Source: CAYWBI01 sp964456445 (GTDB taxonomy: Bacteria > Calditrichota > Calditrichia > Calditrichales > J004). From it: a stretch of DNA of 10,542 bases. Below are positions 5,833 to 10,542 of this stretch, piece by piece. The number at the start of each line of letters is the position of its first letter. Position 1 is the first letter of the stretch. Below the pieces are notes generated by a model. That model did not search any database, had not been told where the DNA came from, and saw only the letters and a program-made list of their open reading frames with translations. A program made the position numbers and the translations under genes. The stretch lies in NCBI GenBank assembly GCA_964456445.1, contig CAYWBI010000132.1, positions 1-10,542 on the forward strand. The letters run 5' to 3'.

Positions 5833-8223
5833 ATGGCAAAAAAAATTAAAAGAACTCCACACTCAAATTATACCCTGCCGATTGGGTTAATTCTCATTGG
5901 TCTTGCTTTTCTATTGTTTCTGGCGATTGTCACCTATCATGTGGATGATCCCATTTCTTTTAAAGGGCGCATTTCACCTGTGGCCGTAAAAAACTGGCTC
6001 GGTCCTCTTGGTGCATATATCGCCAGTCTGTTTATGCAATGGACGATTGGCTATGCTGCGCTTGTGTTTCCTGTAATCCTGTTTTTTTATGGCAGCGCCC
6101 TGTTGCGAAAAAGGGGTTTTCAACCGCTTACCCTTTTGGTGTTAAAGCTTTCGGCATGGGCCGGATGGGCCGGGATTATTCTCGCGTTGCCACAGGCCCT
6201 CAGTCATGCAGGCAGATCAACCGAGTATTATCCCAGCGGTTTGATGGGTGGCTGGCTGGCCGGGCATTTTGTGCTTTATACCGGTAAAATCGGCGCGATA
6301 CTTATTGTCCTTTTATTATTTGCGATTTTAGCGGTAATCAGTTTTCCCATGGATGGAAGCGAGTTTGCAAAGGGACTGCGCGCGGTACGTGAACTCTTAA
6401 CATCCGGTTTTTTAAGTTTTCTTGCGGCTTTAAAACAGCTATTCTCAAAACTCAAAATTAAGCCATCGACGCATCGGGCCGGGAAGAATATTCCCAAAAA
6501 AGAGGCAACTCTGAAAGTCGATACACCGGCGTCTGCTCCAGACGACAAGCAGAGAACGGTCGAAGAGCTTCCTCCACTGGAAGTAAGGATGGAAGAAGCC
6601 CAGCCGACGGAAAAAATCATACAGCCGGATGTGGATGATGCTACTTTTCTTCCAGAGGATACCATACCCGATGAAAATCTGGATTTTGAGTTTCAGGAGG
6701 CGGTACAGGAAGAAGAACTCGACTATGACGATCTGGTGCGGGAAAGCGTGGCGCGATACCAGTTCCCTTCGATTGAGTTGTTAAACAGCCCGCTCGCCGA
6801 CCGGCGTACCATAACGCGCGATGAACTGAAGGCCAATGCGGTTTTATTGGAAACCAAGTTGCTGGATTACGGTGTCAAGGCCCGGGTTGTGAGGGTAACC
6901 GCCGGTCCGGTGATTACTTTATATGAGTTGCAACCGGCGACGGGCGTAAAAATAAATTCCATCGTAAACCTGGAAAACGATCTGGCGCTGGCCATGGAAG
7001 CCCGGGGCATACGGATCATTGCACCAATTCCTGGCAAGGCCGCGGTTGGCATCGAAATACCAAACCGCTTTCCTCAAATGGTTTATTTGAAATCATTGAT
7101 CCGTTCGGAAAAATTTAATAAGGATGATTTCGAACTGCCACTGGCGATTGGCAAGGCCATAAATGGGGAATCCTATATCGTGGACCTGGTAAAAATGCCG
7201 CACTTGTTAATAGCAGGCGCGACCGGTTCCGGTAAAAGTGTGGGGATAAACACCATTATCCTCTCCTTGTTATATGCGGTGGACCCGGGACGGGTGAAGT
7301 TTGTCATGGTCGATCCAAAAAAACTTGAGTTATCGCTATATGCTGAACTGGATAAACATTATCTGCTTTACAGACCGGATCTGGACGAAAAAGTTATCAC
7401 CAAGCCCAACAATGCCGTAAGCATCCTCAACACCATGGTGCTGGAAATGGAAAGACGTCAGGAGCGTATGCACCATTTAAGTGTGCGTAATATCCGTGAA
7501 TACAATAAAAAAATAGTAGCCAATCCCAGGGCCTACAAAAAAACCGAACATCAATTGATGCCCTATATCGTTATCCTTATTGATGAACTGGCCGATTTGA
7601 TGATGGTTGCCTCAAAAGAGGTGGAACTGCCCATTGCCCGTCTGGCACAAATGGCGCGGGCCGGCGGGATTCACATGATTGTCGCCACGCAGCGCCCCAG
7701 CGTGGACGTGATCACCGGTTTGATAAAAGCTAATTTCCCGGCCAGACTTGCATACCAGGTGGCTTCCAAGATCGATTCCCGCACGATCCTTGACGGAAAC
7801 GGGGCCGATAAATTATTGGGCAACGGCGATATGCTTTTTAAGCAAACGGGTACGCAAAAAGCAGCGCGTTTACAAAATCCTTTTGTGGCCACCGAAGAAG
7901 TAGAGGCGGTTATAAAGCATATCCGCAAGCAACCGAGTCTTCCATATTATAGTTTGCCCCAACCGGCGGAGAGCCGAAATTCATCCTATGATGATCTGAG
8001 CGACGGCAGCAGCCGCGACCCGCTGTATGAAGATGCGCGGGCCATTGTTGTGCAGCATCAGTCCGGTTCTATTTCCTTGCTGCAACGGCGGCTAAAAATC
8101 GGTTATTCCCGTGCGGCGCGTTTGATAGATGAAATGGAAGAAGAAGGGATCGTAGGCGCGGCGATTGGTGGAAAGCCCCGTGAAGTGTTGATGACCGCAC
8201 AGGAACTAAACCAGATTTCCTAA
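5833..8223 (+). CDS. ftsK: DNA translocase FtsK (chromosome segregation at the septum)
   Basis: FtsK is a division-septum membrane protein whose hexameric motor pumps DNA towards the terminus and promotes chromosome-dimer resolution with XerCD-type recombinases. The 796 residues are a typical compact FtsK/SpoIIIE length. The N-terminal domain has about four membrane segments (14-35, 64-88, 98-120, 150-170). An acidic, Pro-rich linker follows (about 205-300). The motor has Walker A GATGSGKS (462-469), Walker B VILIDELAD (580-588), ATQRPSVDVITG (618-629) and SKIDSRTILDGNGADKLLG (645-663). A C-terminal winged-helix gamma domain (about 731-785) should read polar KOPS-like sites. The insert LYRPDLDEKVITKP (512-525) resembles Bacteroidota FtsK by eye. 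There is no good Shine-Dalgarno; CAGGA (5807-5811) is 21 bases away. The ATG at 5826 is out of frame and leads only to a seven-codon frame. Confidence 0.97.
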   Translation: MAKKIKRTPHSNYTLPIGLILIGLAFLLFLAIVTYHVDDPISFKGRISPVAVKNWLGPLGAYIASLFMQWTIGYAALVFPVILFFYGSALLRKRGFQPLTLLVLKLSAWAGWAGIILALPQALSHAGRSTEYYPSGLMGGWLAGHFVLYTGKIGAILIVLLLFAILAVISFPMDGSEFAKGLRAVRELLTSGFLSFLAALKQLFSKLKIKPSTHRAGKNIPKKEATLKVDTPASAPDDKQRTVEELPPLEVRMEEAQPTEKIIQPDVDDATFLPEDTIPDENLDFEFQEAVQEEELDYDDLVRESVARYQFPSIELLNSPLADRRTITRDELKANAVLLETKLLDYGVKARVVRVTAGPVITLYELQPATGVKINSIVNLENDLALAMEARGIRIIAPIPGKAAVGIEIPNRFPQMVYLKSLIRSEKFNKDDFELPLAIGKAINGESYIVDLVKMPHLLIAGATGSGKSVGINTIILSLLYAVDPGRVKFVMVDPKKLELSLYAELDKHYLLYRPDLDEKVITKPNNAVSILNTMVLEMERRQERMHHLSVRNIREYNKKIVANPRAYKKTEHQLMPYIVILIDELADLMMVASKEVELPIARLAQMARAGGIHMIVATQRPSVDVITGLIKANFPARLAYQVASKIDSRTILDGNGADKLLGNGDMLFKQTGTQKAARLQNPFVATEEVEAVIKHIRKQPSLPYYSLPQPAESRNSSYDDLSDGSSRDPLYEDARAIVVQHQSGSISLLQRRLKIGYSRAARLIDEMEEEGIVGAAIGGKPREVLMTAQELNQIS

Positions 8224-8247
8224 GTAAACTTAAACGATCTAATTTTA
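8216..8247 (+). promoter_or_regulatory. Possible secondary promoter for lolA
   Basis: TTTC (8216-8219), a 20-base spacer and TAATTTTA (8240-8247) match TTTG-N20-TAnnTTTG with one mismatch in each element. It sits at the end of ftsK and in the 86-base gap before lolA. AT-rich DNA gives such matches by chance, so this is only a suggestion; read-through from ftsK may be enough. Confidence 0.2.
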
Positions 8248-8309
8248 TAAACTATATCATGGGAAATGGGTGTTTTATTTTCTTGTGATTATTGTCAGGA
8301 GTGTGAAAA

Positions 8310-8936
8310 GTGTTAAAAATTTCAGTAGTGTTGTTTCTGTTTTTCTCTATGGCCTCGGCCCAGGATGTGAAGGATATCATCGAAAATGTTCAGGAAACCT
8401 ATGATGAGATCACCGATCTGTCCGCATCGTTTGAAAAGGTCGAAACCTTTAAATTGACCGGGACCGAAAATAAGACCATCGGGAAACTCTATATAAAAAA
8501 TGGTACAAAGTACCGTTTTGAATCGGAAGACCAGACCATTGTAACCGATGGTAAAAGTGTCTGGACATATAACGGGCTTACAAACCAATTGATCATTGAT
8601 CGTTTGCGTAAAAACTCCGGGGCCCTACTGCCACGTGATATGCTTTATAAATATCCCAGGGAATATTATTCGACATTATTGCGAACCGAAAAGAAATCCG
8701 GCAAGGATGTGTATGTTATCAAACTCGATCCTCAGGAAGGCGTACATGGCTTTGTAAAGAGCATGAAAATTTGGGTTGAGGATGATAGCTGGCTGGTACA
8801 TAAAATTGAGACAACGGATTTAAATGGCAATGCAAGCCTTTTCCTTATCTCAAAAATCAATACGCGGAAAAAATTGCCCGAAGATTTATTTCTATACAAA
8901 GCCGCTAAGGGGATGAAAGTTGTCGATATGCGCTAA
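8310..8936 (+). CDS. lolA: Outer-membrane lipoprotein carrier LolA
   Basis: LolA is a periplasmic chaperone that takes lipoproteins from the LolCDE transporter and carries them to the outer membrane. The 208-residue protein starts with a signal peptide: MLK, a hydrophobic stretch (4-14) and a likely cleavage site ASA/QD after residue 17. The mature part has the LolA pattern DLSASFEKVE (36-45), GKLYIKNGTKYRF (58-70), TIVTDGKSVWTYN (76-88), and alternating strands with IWVEDDSWLVHKIE (154-167). The Lys-Arg-Pro of E. coli LolA, whose Arg43 matters for hand-over to LolB, appears as Lys-Asn-Gly (63-65) here. The start is GTG, chosen because AGGAG (8297-8301) lies 8 bases upstream and it gives a clean signal peptide. 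It follows ftsK as in E. coli. Confidence 0.9.
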   Translation: MLKISVVLFLFFSMASAQDVKDIIENVQETYDEITDLSASFEKVETFKLTGTENKTIGKLYIKNGTKYRFESEDQTIVTDGKSVWTYNGLTNQLIIDRLRKNSGALLPRDMLYKYPREYYSTLLRTEKKSGKDVYVIKLDPQEGVHGFVKSMKIWVEDDSWLVHKIETTDLNGNASLFLISKINTRKKLPEDLFLYKAAKGMKVVDMR

Positions 8937-8967
8937 ATGTTTCGGCTATATGGTTCAAAATGCTCAT

Positions 8968-8990
8968 AGCGCCATTTCTTGTCTGGCGCT
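8968..8990. other. Perfect 7-bp inverted repeat just after lolA
   Basis: AGCGCCA (8968-8974) and TGGCGCT (8984-8990) are exact reverse complements around a 9-base loop, TTTCTTGTC. It begins 31 bases after the lolA stop. No T run follows on either strand, so it is not a classical terminator; it could protect the lolA mRNA 3' end or be a Rho-dependent pause site. Confidence 0.5.
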
Positions 8991-9238
8991 GAATTGTAAA
9001 ATCGACCGACAATAAAGAATGATAAAATGTCCATGTGTCACGGTTCCAAATATAAAAGACTTTCCCAGGCTTGATTACCGTCATTTTTATAAAGTTGCGA
9101 TTGCTAAACCAATAGAGACGGCTATTCCCGGGATGGCAGGCCAATACTCGCAAAAGAACGGCGTTGCTGTTGAATGCTGTAAGCCATGTTAAAAGAATTA
9201 AGCGGTATTTTCTTAAATTTACGCATGGAATACCGATG

Positions 9239-9261
9239 ATGCAGGATTACTGCATTTTTTT
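9239..9261 (+). terminator. Rho-independent terminator before the polysaccharide gene
   Basis: ATGCAG (9239-9244), loop GATTA (9245-9249) and CTGCAT (9250-9255) form a perfect 6-bp stem, running directly into seven T (9255-9261). The stem has three G-C pairs, so it is modest in strength but has the classical layout. It would end transcripts arriving from lolA or from any small RNA encoded in the gap. Confidence 0.6.
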
Positions 9262-9270
9262 GTTGATTCC

Positions 9271-9301
9271 TTTGTTTAAATAAAATAAAATTATAAATTT
9301 A
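9271..9301 (+). promoter_or_regulatory. Possible promoter of the Wzz/GumC gene
   Basis: TTTG (9271-9274), a 19-base spacer and TAAATTTA (9294-9301) match the Bacteroidota-type TTTG-N19/21-TAnnTTTG with one mismatch. It starts 10 bases after the terminator T run and lies in very AT-rich DNA. A second option is TTGTTT (9312-9317) with AATAAT (9333-9338) at a short 15-base spacing. Position supports a promoter here; the exact elements are uncertain. Confidence 0.35.
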
Positions 9302-9370
9302 TAACTTAAAATTGTTTTCTTGTCCGTATCAAAATAATGAACGGCTATGCTTTGACCTCAGGAGATGAAA

Positions 9371-10542
9371 TTGAACCAAACCTATCAGGAAAATCAACCC
9401 CAGGAACAGGTAGTTACCTTAAATGATTATTTGCGTATTATCTATCGTGGCCGCTGGATAATCCTTTTTTCATTTATAATTGTATTCACCGCCACCGTTT
9501 ATTACACCTTTACCACGCATCCGGTTTATGAAGCTTCGACATCCCTTATCATCGAAGAAAACAGCGCGATGGACAATGCCTTGTTTAGTTTTGGTGGAAT
9601 AAGCAATCAGAATACGCATATTTCCAATCAAATTGAACTGATAAAGAGCCGGACACTGGGCGAGCGGGTGATCAGACAAATAGAACTATCGGCCATGCGT
9701 GATTCTATCTCTCTTTTCCAACCCAACGAAGATGGCGAATATATGACGCTGCGCCAGATGGTAAGGGTGCTTGGGCTAAATATGGAAGTGGTAAACCGTA
9801 AGGAAACCGATATTATTGAAATTACACTTTCGGCGCCGTCTGCTTTTGAGGCGGCTTTTCTGGTTAACACCATTGCCGAGCAATATCAAAGCTCAAGTTC
9901 CGAGTATAATCGCGGCGAGATAAAAGACCTGCGTGGTTTTTTAGAGGAGCAACTGAAAAAGAAGGGACAGGAACTCAATACATCCGAGGAGTTGTTAAGA
10001 GATTATCAGGAGCAAAACGGCGTTGCCAGCCTGGACGATGAAACAAAGGAAATGGTAACGCGGGCATCCAATGCCGGGGCCGAGTTGGAACAGGCCCGCG
10101 TTGAACTACAGGCGGGGCTCGAGATGAAGGCCTCCCTGGAAAAACAAATTGCTAAACGTCGGGAAACCTTAAAAACCGAAATAGGTGAAATTTCCACCCC
10201 GTATATTGAAACCCTGCAAAAGGAACTGGCAAAACTCGTTGGAGAAAAAACCAAATTTGAATCCGCGGTAGATGCCGAGGCAAAGGGCGTCAATAAAGAA
10301 TTCTTTATCAGCCAGTTGAAACAGTATGATGATAGGGTAAAATCATTAAGGGAAAAATTGAATGAGGAGGCACAAAAACTTTCGCAGTCGAGCCTTGTAA
10401 AAGACCCTTTTCAACTGGCGCAGGATTTGATCGCACAGCTTATAAACATTGGTGCGGAAATACGTGCCAACACGGCAAAAATAAACGCCCTTCAGGATGT
10501 AGTGAACAATTATAATGCCCAGTTAGAAGCTTTGCCCAACAA
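9371..10542 (+). CDS. Wzz/GumC-type polysaccharide co-polymerase, 3' end outside window
   Basis: Proteins of this type sit in the inner membrane, reach into the periplasm, and control chain length or export of exopolysaccharide, O-antigen or capsule. About 390 residues are visible and the frame is open at the window edge. Features are a short polar N-terminus, LNDYLRIIYRGRW (17-29), a membrane helix (about 29-46), the Wzz-domain hallmark PVYEASTSLIIEE (51-63), a second part of the Wzz domain to about 172, then a long charged coiled-coil region from about 180 onward. A C-terminal second helix or fused tyrosine kinase would lie beyond the window. The start is probably TTG 9371, since AGGAG (9360-9364) is then 6 bases away; the in-frame ATG at 9365 abuts the AGGAG with no spacer. 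An in-frame stop at 9353-9355 excludes anything longer. It is likely the first gene of a polysaccharide locus. Confidence 0.88.
   Translation, partial: MNQTYQENQPQEQVVTLNDYLRIIYRGRWIILFSFIIVFTATVYYTFTTHPVYEASTSLIIEENSAMDNALFSFGGISNQNTHISNQIELIKSRTLGERVIRQIELSAMRDSISLFQPNEDGEYMTLRQMVRVLGLNMEVVNRKETDIIEITLSAPSAFEAAFLVNTIAEQYQSSSSEYNRGEIKDLRGFLEEQLKKKGQELNTSEELLRDYQEQNGVASLDDETKEMVTRASNAGAELEQARVELQAGLEMKASLEKQIAKRRETLKTEIGEISTPYIETLQKELAKLVGEKTKFESAVDAEAKGVNKEFFISQLKQYDDRVKSLREKLNEEAQKLSQSSLVKDPFQLAQDLIAQLINIGAEIRANTAKINALQDVVNNYNAQLEALPN

Larger units (their letters stand above)
8937..9370. other. 430-base gap after lolA without a convincing gene
   Basis: No + strand frame of useful length is present. 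On the minus strand 8905-9153 is open for 82 codons, but it starts with TTG, has no ribosome binding site, overlaps the 3' end of lolA antisense and matches nothing I recognise. The gap contains a perfect 7-bp hairpin (8968-8990), a Rho-independent terminator (9239-9261) and an AT-rich promoter-like block (9271-9301). The 250 bases between hairpin and terminator have more mixed composition than the flanking AT-rich DNA and could be a long lolA 3' UTR, a small RNA or gene debris. Confidence 0.5.

Noticed and set aside
8905..9153. Minus-strand 82-codon ORF after lolA
   Set aside because: TTG start without a ribosome site, no recognisable family, antisense to the lolA end, and its sequence includes the perfect hairpin at 8968-8990. 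Not excluded, but unsupported.
1..10542. CRISPR array, insertion sequence, prophage or defence system
   Set aside because: No direct repeats of 23-47 bases with spacers, no transposase or integrase, and no nuclease, methylase or toxin-antitoxin family was seen on either strand.

Overview
The window is an ordinary, densely packed chromosomal stretch from a Gram-negative (diderm) bacterium of moderate GC. A LolA lipoprotein carrier implies an outer membrane. Several signs point to the Bacteroidota/Calditrichota side of the FCB group: the style of the UvrA and FtsK sequences, promoter candidates resembling the TTTG / TAnnTTTG type, and a weak ribosome binding site before ftsK. This placement is an inference; no rRNA or other decisive phylogenetic marker is present.

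Layout, all genes on the + strand. (1) Positions 1-301 are non-coding upstream sequence with two blocks of 7-bp tandem repeats. (2) Positions 302-5575 hold a tight four-gene run: uvrA (excision repair), plsY (glycerol-3-phosphate acyltransferase), gcvT (glycine cleavage T protein) and a UPF0489-family protein. Gaps are 24 and 25 bases, then a 4-base stop/start overlap, so one transcript is likely. (3) Positions 5576-5832 form a promoter-bearing gap. (4) Positions 5833-8936 hold ftsK and lolA, 86 bases apart; this neighbour pair also occurs in E. coli. (5) Positions 8937-9370 are about 430 bases without a convincing gene, containing a hairpin, a Rho-independent terminator and an AT-rich promoter-like segment. 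(6) From 9371 to the window edge lies the 5' part of a Wzz/GumC-type polysaccharide co-polymerase gene, probably the first gene of an exopolysaccharide locus that continues outside.

The genes do not form one pathway. They are housekeeping functions in DNA repair, phospholipid synthesis, one-carbon metabolism, chromosome segregation and envelope biogenesis, followed by the start of a surface-polysaccharide locus. I found no CRISPR array, insertion sequence, phage gene, toxin-antitoxin pair, tRNA or rRNA.

The best lead for new biology is the UPF0489 protein. It carries an arginase/deacetylase-like set of metal-binding Asp and His motifs and is translationally coupled to gcvT. Secondary points are an incomplete first zinc module in UvrA, altered signature residues in PlsY, and the unexplained 430-base gap after lolA.
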